A stretch of 64,000 nt of DNA, taken from NCBI GenBank assembly GCA_003142855.1, contig PLNW01000155.1, forward strand, positions 1 to 64,000, read 5' to 3'. This document shows positions 35,781 through 46,600 of this stretch, one piece after another. The stretch is from Myxococcales bacterium. GTDB taxonomy: Bacteria > Myxococcota_A > Polyangia > Fen-1088. How positions within the stretch are numbered: the first letter of the stretch is position 1; every line of letters begins with the position of its first letter. Position numbers and translations under genes: made by a program. The notes under the pieces are model-generated. The model was not told where the DNA came from, made no database searches, and worked only from the letters and a program-made list of their open reading frames with translations.

Positions 35781-35782
35781 CC

Positions 35783-36541
35783 ATGCAAACGCCGAAGATC
35801 CAGGTGCACGGTTTCACCGCCTGTTTCGACGGAAAGCCGGCCGTCAAGAACCTCGACCTGGAGATCTTCCCGCACGAGCGTCTTGCCATTATCGGACCGG
35901 CCAGCAGCGGCAAGACGACCTTCTTGCGTTCCCTCAACCGCCTGAACGATCTTGATCCCGGCTTCACCCACAGCGGGGAGATCCTGCGCGACGGCAAGAA
36001 CATCTACGATGCGGACGTGGATGTCGCCGAGCTTCGCCGCAAGATCGGCATGGTCTACGCCGTGCCCGTGCCGCTGCCGTGGTCGATCTACGACAACCTG
36101 GTCTATGGCCTGCGGCTGGCCGGCATTCGCGACCGCGCCACGCTGGACGAACGGGTGCAGGCGGCTCTCGGGTACGCCGTGCTGTGGGACGAGGTCAAAG
36201 ACCGCCTGCAGGAGCCGGCCAACGTCCTCTCGGGTGGCCAGCAGCAGCGGCTGTGCATCGCACGGGTGCTGGTGCTCGAACCCGACGTGCTCATCCTGGA
36301 CGAGCCTTGCTCCGGCCTCGATCCGATCTCCACAGCCAAAATCGAAGACGCGCTGGTCGCCCTCAAGGAGAGAACCTCCATCGTGCTGGTTACCAACAAC
36401 ACCAAGCAGGCCGCCCGGGCCTCCGACCGCACGGCGTTCTTTCTCCTCGGGGATCTCGTCGAGGTCGGCCCGACCGCGCAGCTCTTCACCAAGCCGACCC
36501 AGAAGAAGACCAACGACTACCTGGTGGGGCAGTTCGGATAG
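35783..36541 (+). CDS. pstB: Phosphate ABC transporter ATPase PstB1, degenerate Q- and H-loops
   Basis: 252-residue PstB-like ATPase. Walker A (GPASSGKTT), the signature LSGGQQQRLCIAR and Walker B (VLILDEPCSGLDP) are intact. However, the Q-loop, normally MVFQ-P, reads MVYAVPVPLPWS, so Gln is Ala. The H-loop, normally VTHN, reads LVTNNTKQAAR, so the catalytic His switch is Asn. A homodimer would be expected to hydrolyse ATP poorly. The next gene encodes a second PstB whose defect is complementary (bad signature, good Q- and H-loops). A PstB1-PstB2 heterodimer with one competent site is the natural reading. Confidence 0.9.
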   Translation: MQTPKIQVHGFTACFDGKPAVKNLDLEIFPHERLAIIGPASSGKTTFLRSLNRLNDLDPGFTHSGEILRDGKNIYDADVDVAELRRKIGMVYAVPVPLPWSIYDNLVYGLRLAGIRDRATLDERVQAALGYAVLWDEVKDRLQEPANVLSGGQQQRLCIARVLVLEPDVLILDEPCSGLDPISTAKIEDALVALKERTSIVLVTNNTKQAARASDRTAFFLLGDLVEVGPTAQLFTKPTQKKTNDYLVGQFG

Positions 36542-36550
36542 GAACGACGA

Positions 36551-37306
36551 ATGGCGAGCAAGCTGCAAACCCAGGGATTGAACCTCCACTATGGGAAGTT
36601 CCGCGCTCTGCTGGACGTGAACCTCTCGATCCAACCGCGCATGATCACGGCGATCATTGGCCCCTCGGGATGCGGCAAATCCACCCTGCTTCGCTGTTTC
36701 AATCGCATGAACGATCTCGTCAAAGGCGTGCGCATCGCCGGGCAGGTGCTTCTCGACGGGGTGGACATTCTCGCTCCTGCCACCATCCTGTCGCTGCTGC
36801 GTCGGCGGGTGGGCATGGTCTTCCAGCGACCGAATCCCTTTCCGCTGTCGATCTTCGACAATGTGACGTACGGCCTGCGCGTCCACGGAGAGACACGTCG
36901 TTCGCATCTTGCGCCTGTCGTGGAATCAAGCCTGCGGGCTACCGGACTGTGGGATGAGCTGAAGGACAGGCTGAATGCGTCCGCGCTCGACCTATCGCCC
37001 GAGCAGCAGCAGCGGCTCTGCATTTCGCGTGTCATGGCCGGCCAGCCCGAGGTGCTGCTCATGGACGAGCCTTGTTCGGCTCTCGACCCGATCGCCACCG
37101 AACGCGTCGAGGACCTCATGCGGGAGCTGGCCGGGCAATACACGATCGTCATCGTGACCCACAACATGCAGCAGGCCGCGCGGGTGGCGTCCGAGACTGC
37201 CTTCATGCTGCTCGGTGAGTTGGTGGAGTTCGGCCCGACGCTGACTGTGTTCGAGAACCCGAAGGACAAACGCACCGAGAACTATGTGTCCGGGCGATAT
37301 GGATAG
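36551..37306 (+). CDS. pstB: Phosphate ABC transporter ATPase PstB2, degenerate signature motif
   Basis: 251-residue PstB-like ATPase, nine bases after pstB1. Walker A (GPSGCGKST), Q-loop (MVFQRPNPFPLSI), Walker B (VLLMDEPCSALDP) and H-loop (IVTHNMQQAAR) are all canonical. The ABC signature, normally LSGGQQQRL, reads LSPEQQQRLCIS, losing both Gly that contact the gamma phosphate of the opposite subunit. Paired with PstB1, whose signature is intact, this gives one consensus and one degenerate ATP site, as in known asymmetric ABC exporters. It precedes phoU. Confidence 0.92.
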   Translation: MASKLQTQGLNLHYGKFRALLDVNLSIQPRMITAIIGPSGCGKSTLLRCFNRMNDLVKGVRIAGQVLLDGVDILAPATILSLLRRRVGMVFQRPNPFPLSIFDNVTYGLRVHGETRRSHLAPVVESSLRATGLWDELKDRLNASALDLSPEQQQRLCISRVMAGQPEVLLMDEPCSALDPIATERVEDLMRELAGQYTIVIVTHNMQQAARVASETAFMLLGELVEFGPTLTVFENPKDKRTENYVSGRYG

Positions 37307-37337
37307 AAGAGTCTGATTTTTGCTGGAAGGACGAACC

Positions 37338-38006
37338 ATGGCCAGACATCTGCAGCAGGAAATTGAGAAGCTCAAGAACAAACTTCTCGCGCTCGTGGCG
37401 AACGCGAAGCACGCGGTCGAGAAAGCGGTGAAGTCCGTCGACGAGCGTGACGCCGGTCTTGCCCAGGCCGTGGTCGAAGGCGACGTGACGATCGATCGCG
37501 CCGAGGTGGACCTAGAGGAGGATTGTCTGAAGATCCTCGCGCTCTACCAGCCAGTCGCAACCGATCTCAGGCTCATCGTCAGCGTGATGAAGATCAACAA
37601 CGACATCGAGCGCATCGGAGACCTCGCGGTGAACATCGCCGAGCGAGCGCTCTTCCTCTGCACCGAACCGCCTATTGAGGCGCCCTCGGACCTCGCCGAG
37701 ATGCGGACCAAAGCGCTCGCCATGTTGACCGGGAGCCTGGATTCGCTGGTGCGCCAAGATACGAAACGCGCCCGCGAAGTGCGCGCCGGAGACGATGAGG
37801 TCGACGACCTCAATCGCCAGATCTTCAGGGAGTTCTCGGCCGCAGTCCGCAAGAACCCCGACCACGTCGAGTGCCTCTTGAGCTATCTCTCGGTCGCTCG
37901 GCACCTCGAGCGCATCGCCGACTACGCTACCAATATTGCGGAGGACGTCATCTACCTGATGGAGGGAGAGATTGTGCGGCACAAGCCGACGCTCCCGGAA
38001 GGGTAA
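37338..38006 (+). CDS. phoU: Phosphate signalling protein PhoU
   Basis: 222-residue PhoU, a two-repeat helical-bundle protein that links the Pst transporter to phosphate control. The metal-binding helices are clear: first repeat DLRLIVSVMKINNDIERIGDL, second repeat CLLSYLSVARHLERIADYAT, each with the E/D-x-x-R-x-x-D type cluster. The ATG at 37338 follows GGAAGG; a TTG at 37320 would add six residues. It closes the pst part of the operon; no phoB/phoR pair is in the window. Confidence 0.93.
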   Translation: MARHLQQEIEKLKNKLLALVANAKHAVEKAVKSVDERDAGLAQAVVEGDVTIDRAEVDLEEDCLKILALYQPVATDLRLIVSVMKINNDIERIGDLAVNIAERALFLCTEPPIEAPSDLAEMRTKALAMLTGSLDSLVRQDTKRAREVRAGDDEVDDLNRQIFREFSAAVRKNPDHVECLLSYLSVARHLERIADYATNIAEDVIYLMEGEIVRHKPTLPEG

Positions 38007-38007
38007 C

Positions 38008-39258
38008 GTGAGAGCGCGCGAACAACCCGACGGCTCCACGGAAGCCCCGAAGTCCCCCTCGCGGACAACCTTGCACGGCCTGGATTGGCTCAATTTCCTC
38101 CTGGCTGACGTGCAGACAGGGGTGGGGCCATTCCTCGCCATCTACCTCGCTGGCTACAAGTGGAATGAAGAGCGGGTCGGACTGGCGCTCACGGTCGGCG
38201 GGATCGCAGGAATTCTCATGCAGACGCCGGCTGGCGCGCTGGTCGACTTTCTTCGATCAAAACGAGCGCTGGTCGGGTTTGGCGTGACCGCTCTGGCTGC
38301 GGGAGCGCTGCTGATCGCGCTTTTTCCATCGTTCTGGCCCGTCATGAGCGCCCAGGTTCTGATTGGCGGCACCTCCAGCGTCTTCATTCCGGCCATCTGT
38401 GCGATGTCGCTCGGGATCGTCGGACATGCCGCATTCGACGCCCGCCAAGGTCGCAATCAGACCTTCAATTCGGCAGGCAACGTGACGGCCGCTGTGTTGA
38501 TGGGCCTCCTCGGCTACCTGGTTTCCAACCGGAGCATCTTCTTCTTCGTCGTGGCTCTGGCTGTCCCTACTATTCTCGTCCTGCTTCTGATCAGACCGGC
38601 CGAGATTGACTACGAAGTCGCCCGTGGCGCCAATGACGGTGAGAAGGGTGGCAAGGCGGAAAGCGTCTGGGTGCTCTTTCGGGATCGCCCCCTGGTCATC
38701 TTCTTGGTCTGCGCGGTGATGTTCCACTTTGCCAACGCCGCTATGTTGCCGCTGCTGGGCGAGCTGCTGGCAAAGGGTCAAGGGCGAAGCTCCATGCTTT
38801 TCATGTCAGCTTGCGTGGTCACAACTCAATTCGTCATCACGCTGCTCGCGTCTTGGTCGGGACGGAAAGCCGGAACCTGGGGTCGCAAGCCCCTTCTCCT
38901 GATCGCGTTCGGCGTGCTTCCCATTCGGGGCATTCTCTACACACTCACCTCCAATACAGAGTTGCTCGTGGCCATTCAGGTTCTCGACGGCATTGGGGCC
39001 GGAATCTTCGGCGTCGTATCCGTGCTGGTGATCGCCGATCTGACCCGCGGCACCGGGCGATTCAATCTCACGCTGGGAGCCATCACCACGGCCGTTGGTA
39101 TCGGCGCATCTCTGAGCCAAGTCATCGCCGGTGGCATCGTCCATCGCGTGGGCTCTCATGCCGGGTTCCTGTTTCTCGCGGCTGTGGCGTCGGCAGCCTT
39201 TGCTATTCTCTACTTCTTCATGCCCGAGACGCGCAACATACGATTGGCAAGCGAGTGA
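38008..39258 (+). CDS. Major facilitator superfamily transporter
   Basis: 416-residue MFS permease with about 12 membrane segments. I chose the GTG at 38008, one base after the phoU stop and following GAAGGG. Features include DWLNFLLADVQTGVGPFLAI in the first helix and a TM2-3 loop GALVDFLRSKRAL that fits the MFS motif A region; the second half starts near DRPLVIFLVCAVMFHF. The substrate is unknown. I considered the arsenic exporter ArsJ but the N-terminus does not match. It is contiguous with phoU and overlaps the next permease gene, so it is probably part of the phosphate operon transcript. Confidence 0.88.
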   Translation: MRAREQPDGSTEAPKSPSRTTLHGLDWLNFLLADVQTGVGPFLAIYLAGYKWNEERVGLALTVGGIAGILMQTPAGALVDFLRSKRALVGFGVTALAAGALLIALFPSFWPVMSAQVLIGGTSSVFIPAICAMSLGIVGHAAFDARQGRNQTFNSAGNVTAAVLMGLLGYLVSNRSIFFFVVALAVPTILVLLLIRPAEIDYEVARGANDGEKGGKAESVWVLFRDRPLVIFLVCAVMFHFANAAMLPLLGELLAKGQGRSSMLFMSACVVTTQFVITLLASWSGRKAGTWGRKPLLLIAFGVLPIRGILYTLTSNTELLVAIQVLDGIGAGIFGVVSVLVIADLTRGTGRFNLTLGAITTAVGIGASLSQVIAGGIVHRVGSHAGFLFLAAVASAAFAILYFFMPETRNIRLASE

Positions 39259-40535
39259 CCGCCACCGTGCGCGTTGTCGTCACGCTGACCATTTTCGCGA
39301 CCATGCTTGCCCTCGTGGTCGTGCGCCCGCGGCGATGGAGCGAGGCTTGGTGGACGATGCTCGGGGCTGCGGCAATGCTAGCCCTTGGCCTGGTGTCGCC
39401 GAGCCAAGCTCTCGGCGCGACGCTTGCCGGGAAGAGCGCGCTTCTCTTTCTTCTCTCGCTGCTTGCGCTATCCCTCCTCGTCGGCAAGAGTGGCTTTTTC
39501 GATTGGGCCGCGCTTCGATGCGCGCACATCGCGAAAGGCAACGCGCGCTCGCTCTACCGGAATGCCTTCGTGCTGGGCGCGATCGTCACGGCGATACTGT
39601 CCCTCGACACCACCGCGGTCATTCTTACGCCCATCATGCTGGCCTTGGTGAAGAGGCTCAGACTCCCAGCGGCACCCTATATCGTACTGTGTGCATTGGT
39701 TGCCAACGTTGGCTCGCTGCTGCTCCCCATCAGCAATTTGACCAACATTCTCTTCGCGGATGCCTTTCACCAGACGTTTGTGGCGTTCGCGGCAAGGATG
39801 ATCGCGCCACAGATCATTGCGCTCGCCACCACCTACGCTCTGCTGCGCTGGCAGTTTCGTCGCCACATCGGCGAGCACTTCGCCAGCGAGTCGCTTCCCG
39901 ATCCGGCCAGTGTGGTGCCGAATCGCTCCTACTTCATGGTTTGCGTGGCCGTTCTCGTCGTCGTACTCGTCGGCTACTTTCTCGCGCCGCTCCTCGGGAT
40001 CGAGCCCTACGTGATCGCCTTTGCAGGTAGCGGCGTGCTCGCGCTCGCCGGCGCGGCCAGCGGATGCGTGCGCATTCGAGCGGTGGGCGAGCTCTCGTGG
40101 GGCGTGTTCCCTTTCGTCGTCGGGCTTTTCATTGCCGTGCAGGCGCTCGAAAATCTGGGCATCGTCAGTCTGTCGTCTGGGTGGCTTGTTCACATGCGAC
40201 CGGGCTCGCCCGAGAAGCTTCTCGCTGCCGCGGGAGCAACGGCGTTCGCCTCGAATATCATGAACAACCTTCCGGCGACGCTAATCGCACGAAGCGTACT
40301 CCTGGCTTCCCACTCCGATACCGGCACTGTCCTCGCCGCGCTCGTCGGCGCCGACGTCGGGCCGATCATCACTCCTTTCGGCTCACTCGCAACCATGCTC
40401 GTCATCGCGCTCGCGCGGCGGGAGGGACATGAAGTGCAAACCGGGCGGTTCGTGATACTCGGTCTATGGGTGGCGCCGGTGATCGTCGTCGCGACGACGC
40501 TTACCCTGACTCTCGCGCTTTCGCTGGCTCGATGA
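39255..40535 (+). CDS. ArsB/NhaD-type (ion transporter superfamily) permease
   Basis: 426-residue membrane protein of the ArsB/NhaD ion transporter group. The GTG at 39255 overlaps the MFS stop (GTGA). About ten or more hydrophobic helices are visible. The family-like motifs are LDTTAVILTPIMLALVKRL and, in the second half, the matching FASNIMNNLPATLIARS. These two N/D-containing breaks are typical of the ArsB family, which exports arsenite, while relatives move Na+ or dicarboxylates. Its place after a phosphate (and thus arsenate) uptake operon favours an arsenic or anion role, but no ars regulator or arsenate reductase gene is seen. Confidence 0.82.
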   Translation: MTATVRVVVTLTIFATMLALVVVRPRRWSEAWWTMLGAAAMLALGLVSPSQALGATLAGKSALLFLLSLLALSLLVGKSGFFDWAALRCAHIAKGNARSLYRNAFVLGAIVTAILSLDTTAVILTPIMLALVKRLRLPAAPYIVLCALVANVGSLLLPISNLTNILFADAFHQTFVAFAARMIAPQIIALATTYALLRWQFRRHIGEHFASESLPDPASVVPNRSYFMVCVAVLVVVLVGYFLAPLLGIEPYVIAFAGSGVLALAGAASGCVRIRAVGELSWGVFPFVVGLFIAVQALENLGIVSLSSGWLVHMRPGSPEKLLAAAGATAFASNIMNNLPATLIARSVLLASHSDTGTVLAALVGADVGPIITPFGSLATMLVIALARREGHEVQTGRFVILGLWVAPVIVVATTLTLTLALSLAR

Positions 40536-40634
40536 CGGCCGGGAGAACATCAAAGGATCACGTGAGCCCCGGCCATGACATCTGGAACCATATCGGCGGG
40601 CGCGTCTGGTCCGGGTGTGCCATAGACAAGGGCG

Positions 40635-43600
40635 ATGAGCGAGAAGGTCGGGCCGACCGTGCGTAAGTGGATGGCGCGGCTGCGCGGGAACAGCCTTGCT
40701 GACCGCACCCGGGCCGATGATCCGCCTCTGCGAGCCGAGCTGTTCAGCGCCGACCAGATGAAGCAGCATGGGCGTACCCTGGCGGGCGCGCACCAGCTGG
40801 CGCGACGATGGGCGCCGGACCGCTTGCTCGCGCGGCTGGCCGACAACGAACGAATCCTCACCGAAGCCTGCAAGCTGCTGACCGCGGCCCTGGCCGCCGA
40901 CCGTCGCATCGTCCCGGCGGGGGAATGGCTGCTCGACAACTTCTACCTGATCGAGGAACAGATTCGCACGGCCAGGCGGCACCTGCCCGAGGGCTACAGC
41001 CGGGAGTTGCCTCGCCTGAGCAGCGGCCCGTCGACGGGGCTTCCGCGCGTGTACGACATCGCTCTCGAAACCATCTCGCACGGGGACGGACGGGTGGACC
41101 CAGAGGGCCTCACGGGGTTCGTGGCGGCTTACCAGACTGTGACTGCGCTCAAGCTGGGCGAATTGTGGGCCATTCCCATCATGTTGCGCCTGGCTCTCAT
41201 CGAGAACCTTCGGCGCGTGGGTGCGCGAGTCGCGGCGGCGCGCATCGATCGCGACCGAGCCGCCTTGTGGGCCGAGCAGATGGCGGCGGTAGCCAAGAAA
41301 GATCCGAAGAGCCTGATTCTGGTGACCGCGGACATGGCGCGGGACAACCCGCCCATGGCCAGTTCGTTCGTCGCCGAGCTTGCGCTGCGACTGCAGGGAC
41401 TGAGCCTGACCTTGCCGCTCACCTGGCTCGAGCAGCGGCTTTTCGAGTCCGATCTGACCATCGAGCAGCTGGTGCACGCGGAGAACCAGCAACAGTCGGC
41501 CGACCAGGTTTCCATCAGCAACAGCATCGGCAGCCTGCGCATCCTCGACGCAATGGACTGGCGCAAATTCGTGGAGAGCATGAGCGCGGTCGAGCAGATC
41601 CTGCGCGAGGATCCCGCCGGCATCTACCCAGGGATGGACTCCGCCACACGGGACCATTACCGCCGCACCGTGGAGACCATCGCGAGACGCAGCCCGCTGG
41701 CGGAGAGCGAAGTGGCACGCCAGGCGATCCGTCTGGCCCAGGCGGGCACTGGCCCGAGCGACGAGCGCACCCAGCACGTCGGCTTCTATTTGATCGACCA
41801 GGGGCTGCCGCAATTGGAACGGGCGGCGCAAGTGAAGGGGTCCATCGCGGGGGCCTTGCGCGGGCCGAGTGGCCGATTCCCCTTGCTCATCTACCTGGGC
41901 GGAATCCTGCTGCTGACGACGATCGTCACAGGCGGCCTGTTGGCCCGGGTCGCCGCCGACGGGGAACACAGGGGAATCCTGATTCTGGTCGGGATCCTGG
42001 CGGCCCTGTGTACCGGTCAGCTGGCCGTGGCGCTGGTCAACTGGCTGGCGACCCTGCTGGCGACACCGCACCTTTTGCCCCGCATGGACTACTCTGCCGG
42101 AATTCCGGCGCAAGCGCGCTCCCTGGTCGTGATTCCGACCATGCTCGCCAGCGCCACGGGAATTGCGGACCTGGTCGAGGCCCTGGAAGTCCGATTTCTC
42201 GCCAACCGGGACGAGAACCTGCGCTTCGGACTTGTGACTGATCTGGCGGATGCTCGCGCCGAGACGCTGCCCGAGGACGAGGCGCTGGTGTCGTTGGCCA
42301 AGAAGAGAATCGAGGAGCTGAACGCGCGCTACGGCAGCCCGAGCTATTCCCCGTTCCTCCTCTTGCATCGCCCACGGCGCTTCAACCCGCGCGAGCGCCT
42401 GTGGATGGGTTACGAACGCAAGCGCGGCAAGCTGGCAGCGGTGAACGCTTTGCTGCGAGGTCGCGCCCCGGATAGCGATTTCTCGCTGGTGGTCGGCAAC
42501 ACGGCTGGCCTGCAACAGGTCAAGTACGTAATCACATTGGACACGGACACGCAGTTGCCCCGCGACGCCGCCAGGCAATTGGTCGGGGCCATGGCCCACC
42601 CCCTGAATCGGCCGCATTTCGACCAACGCACGCAACGAGTCTGTGCGGGTTACGGGATCCTGCAGCCGCGCATGGCCGAGAGCCTGTCGGGTGCGAATCG
42701 CTCGCGCTACGCGCAGTTGTGGGGGAGCGAGCCGGGACTCGACCCGTACACCCGCGCCGTCTCCGACGTCTACCAGGATCTTTTCCAGGAGGGATCCTTC
42801 AGCGGCAAAGGCATCTACGAAGTCGATGCTTTCGAGCGCGCGCTCGCCGGCCGATTTCCCGAAAATCGCATCCTGAGTCACGATCTGGTCGAAGGTTGCT
42901 ACGCGCGCGCGGGGCTACTCACCGACGTGCAGCTCTACGAGGAGTACCCGCCGCGCTACCGAGCGGACGTGAGTCGCCGTCACCGGTGGATCCGCGGCGA
43001 TTGGCAGATTGCGCGCTGGCTGCTGCCGTGGGTCCCCGTGCGTGACCCCGCTGCGCGCTGGCAGAAGAATCCGCTGTCTCTGCTCGCGCGCTGGAAGATC
43101 CTCGACAATCTCCGGCGCAGCCTGGTGCCGGCGGCCGCGACTGTCTGGTTGCTGCTCGGCTGGACGTATCTGCTGCGACCCTGGTTCTGGACCCTCGCGC
43201 TGCTCGGGGTCGTACTCATTCCTCCCGCCGTTGCTTCGCTCCTGGATCTGCTACGCAAGCCCAAAGATGTGCTGCTCGTGCAGCACTTGACCGGGTCAGG
43301 CCGTTCGGCCGCCCGGCGCTTCGCCCAGGCGGGCTTTGCTTTCGCGTGCCTGCCGTACGAGGCCTTCTTCAGCCTCGATGCCATCGTGCGCACGACCTTC
43401 CGGGTGCTGGTCAGCCACAGGCGGCTGTTGGAATGGACCCTGTCGGCCGACGAGAAGGTCCGTCACCGCACAGATCTTGCCACCTCTTTTCGCACCATGG
43501 GAATTGCCCCCGCGCTGTCCGCGGCGGCGGCGCTCTGGCTGTTCACCTTTCGGCCCAGCGCCCTGGTCCTTGCCGCGCCCATCCTGGCTATCTGGTTCAC

Positions 43601-46600
43601 CAGCCCGGTCCTGGCCTGGTGGTCGAGTCAGCCCCTCCCGCGCCGCGCGTCCAGGTTGACCACGGCCGAGACGCACTTCCTCCGCGCATTGGCGCGCAAG
43701 ACCTGGGCCTTCTTCGAGACCTTCGTCGGCCCGAAAGATCATTGGCTGCCGCCCGACAACGTGCAGGAGCATCCGTCGACGGCCATCGCCCATCGCACCT
43801 CGCCAACCAACATGGGTCTGTCGCTGCTTGCCAACCTGGCCGCTCACGACTTTGGTTACCTGTCGACGGGGAGACTCATCGAGCGCACGGCCAATGCCCT
43901 GCACACGATGGATTCCCTGGAGCGCCATCGCGGCCATTTCCTCAACTGGTACGACACACAGTCGCTGCAGCCGCTGCGGCCGCACTATGTCTCCAGCGTG
44001 GACAGCGGCAATCTCGCCGGGCACCTTCTGACCCTGCGGCAGGGACTGCTCGCCCTCCTCGACCAGAAGATCGTGGGACCGAGTCTCTTTACCGGAATGG
44101 CCGACACGCTCGCCATGGTGGTCGAGGCCACGGAAGACTCCGGCTCCGGCGAGCTCGCCCGGGTCAAAAGCGCCGTGCTCTCCGTCGGAGACGCCCCGCC
44201 GCGCACGCTCACGGCCGCTTGCCGCTCCATCGAATCGATTGCCAAGGCGGCCCAATCGCTGGCAGAGCAGCTGGCCGCGGGCCCAGAAAACCAAGCCAAA
44301 GTCTGGGCGCAGACCCTGGCTCGGCAGTGCGAAGAAGCCGTGACTGATCTCGCGTTCATCGCTCCCTGGACTTTTCTGCCGGAGGCTCCGAGCAGCCTGG
44401 ACGGATTTGCAGGCCTCGACGGAATTCCCACGCTGCGCGAGTTGGCTGGGGCCGCTGCGCGACTCCTGCCGGCCATCGAGGCGCGGCTCTGGCCGGGCGC
44501 CGGGGACGCAGAGTGGTGGGCCGAGCTGCGCCGACTGGTAGCCGAATGCAGCCAGCGTGCCGGCAAGCGGATCGCGATCGTGCAAAGGCTTGCGCTTCAC
44601 GCCGGCAACCTGGCGCGCATGGAGTACGACTTCCTCTTCGACGAGACACGCAACCTGTTGGCCATCGGGTACGACGTGGATGATCGCCGACGCGACTCGA
44701 GCTACTACGACTTGCTGGCTTCCGAGGCCAGGCTGTCCACCTTCGTGGCCATCGCGCAAGGACAACTGCCGCAGGAGAGCTGGTTTGCTCTGGGACGAAG
44801 GCTCACCAGCGTCAGCGGCAGACCGATCCTGCTCTCGTGGAGCGGATCGATGTTCGAGTACCTGATGCCTCTCTTGGTGATGCCGACCTATGAGGGCACT
44901 TTGCTTGACCAGACCTGTCGGACCGCGGTGGAGCGGCAACGCGAGTATGGAGCCCAGCGCGGGGTGCCCTGGGGCATGTCGGAATCCGGCTACAACACCG
45001 TGGACGCTCATCTCAATTACCAGTACCGGGCGTTCGGCGTGCCCGGCCTGGGACTGAAGCGCGGGCTGGCCGAGGATCTGGTGGTGGCGCCCTATGCCTC
45101 GGCGCTGGCCCTGATGGTGGCGCCCGAGGAGGCGTGTGAGAACATGCGGCGACTGGTGGCCGCCGGGTGTGCAGGCCCCTTCGGTTTCTACGAAGCCATC
45201 GACTACACGCCTGCCCGCTTGCCACGCGGGCAGACCCAGGCCGTGGTGAGGTCCTTCATGGCCCATCACCAGGGCATGACCATGCTGTCGCTGGCCCATG
45301 TGCTGCTGGATCGGCCGATGCAGAAGTACTTCGAAGCGGACCCGGCGTTCCAGGCCACGACGCTGCTGCTGCAAGAGCGGATTCCCAAGGCCGTCGCGCC
45401 CTATGTGCACACCACCGAGCTGGCGCAGTCGCGCACGGCCGCCAGCGGCCCTGAAACGCCGATGCGGGTGTTCGACACCCCACACACTGTCGCGCCCGAG
45501 GTGCAGCTGCTGTCGAATGGCCGCTACCACGTGATGATCACCAACGCTGGCGGCGGGTACAGCCGCTGGAACGACATGGCCGTTACCCGCTGGCGCGAAG
45601 ACAGCACCCGCGACCATTGGGGCACCTTCTGCTACCTGCGCGATATGGCCAGCGGAAAGTTCTGGTCGACCGCTCATCAGCCATCGCTCAAGCGAGTGGA
45701 CAGCTACCAGGCGATCTTCTCGGAATCCCGGGCCGAGTTCCGCTGCCGCAAGGACAACCTTGATGCCTACACCGAGATCGCGGTGTCACCCGAGGATGAC
45801 ATCGAGCTGCGCCGGATCACGATCACCAACCGCGGCCGCAGGCGCAGGACCATCGACCTGACCAGCTACGCCGAGGTCGTCCTGGCCTTGCCTGCCGCGG
45901 ATGCGGAACATCCGGGGTTCAGCAACCTGTTCGTGCAAAGCGAGATCCTGCGTGAGCGGCAGGCCATCCTGGCTACCCGCCGGCCGCGTTCGCAGGACGA
46001 GCCGGTGCCCTGGATGTTCCATCTGATGGCCGTGCATGGGGCCTTGGCAGCCGAGATCTCCTACGAAACCGACCGCAGCCGTTTCATTGGACGCGGACGC
46101 ACCATCGTGGATCCGCAGGCCATGCAGAGCGGAGCCAGGCTCTCCGACAGTCAGGGTTCCGTGCTCGATCCCATCGTCGCAATCCGGCAGCGGATCACGC
46201 TCGATCCAGATGCTTCCGCGACCATCAATATCGTCTCCGGTGTGGGCGAGACACGCGACGGGTGTTTGGCGTTGGTCGACAAATACCAGGACCGGCGGCT
46301 GGCTGACCGTGTCTTCGATCTGGCCTGGACCCACAGCCAGGTGGCATTGCGACAGATCAACGCCAGCGAAGCCGATGCACAATTGTACGGACGCCTGGCC
46401 GGGGCCATCCTGTACGCGAACGCCTCGCTGCGCGCCGACCCGAACGTGGTCAAGAAGAACCGCCGCGGGCAGTCCGGCCTGTGGGGCTATTCCATTTCTG
46501 GCGATCTGCCCATCGTCTTGCTCAAGATCGGGGATCCGGCCAACATCGAGCTGGTCCGTCAGTTGGTGCAAGCCCACGCCTACTGGCGCCGGCGAGGATT

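Noticed and set aside
38008..39258. MFS gene as the organoarsenical exporter ArsJ
   Set aside because: ArsJ often lies near pst genes, but the N-terminal sequence here does not resemble it and no partner dehydrogenase gene is present.
40525..40540. TGGCTCGATGACGGCC as a sigma-54 promoter for the glucan synthase
   Set aside because: GG-N10-GC spacing is met but the -12 element (CGGC) is poor and it overlaps the end of the upstream gene.
40464..42881. 805-codon minus-strand ORF opposite the glucan synthase gene
   Set aside because: Long antisense frames are expected in high-GC coding DNA; this one is rich in Gln/Arg/Gly with no domain, while the plus frame is a clear NdvB.
43296..45677. 793-codon minus-strand ORF inside the glucan synthase gene
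   Set aside because: Same reason: shadow of the real coding frame, with no motifs.
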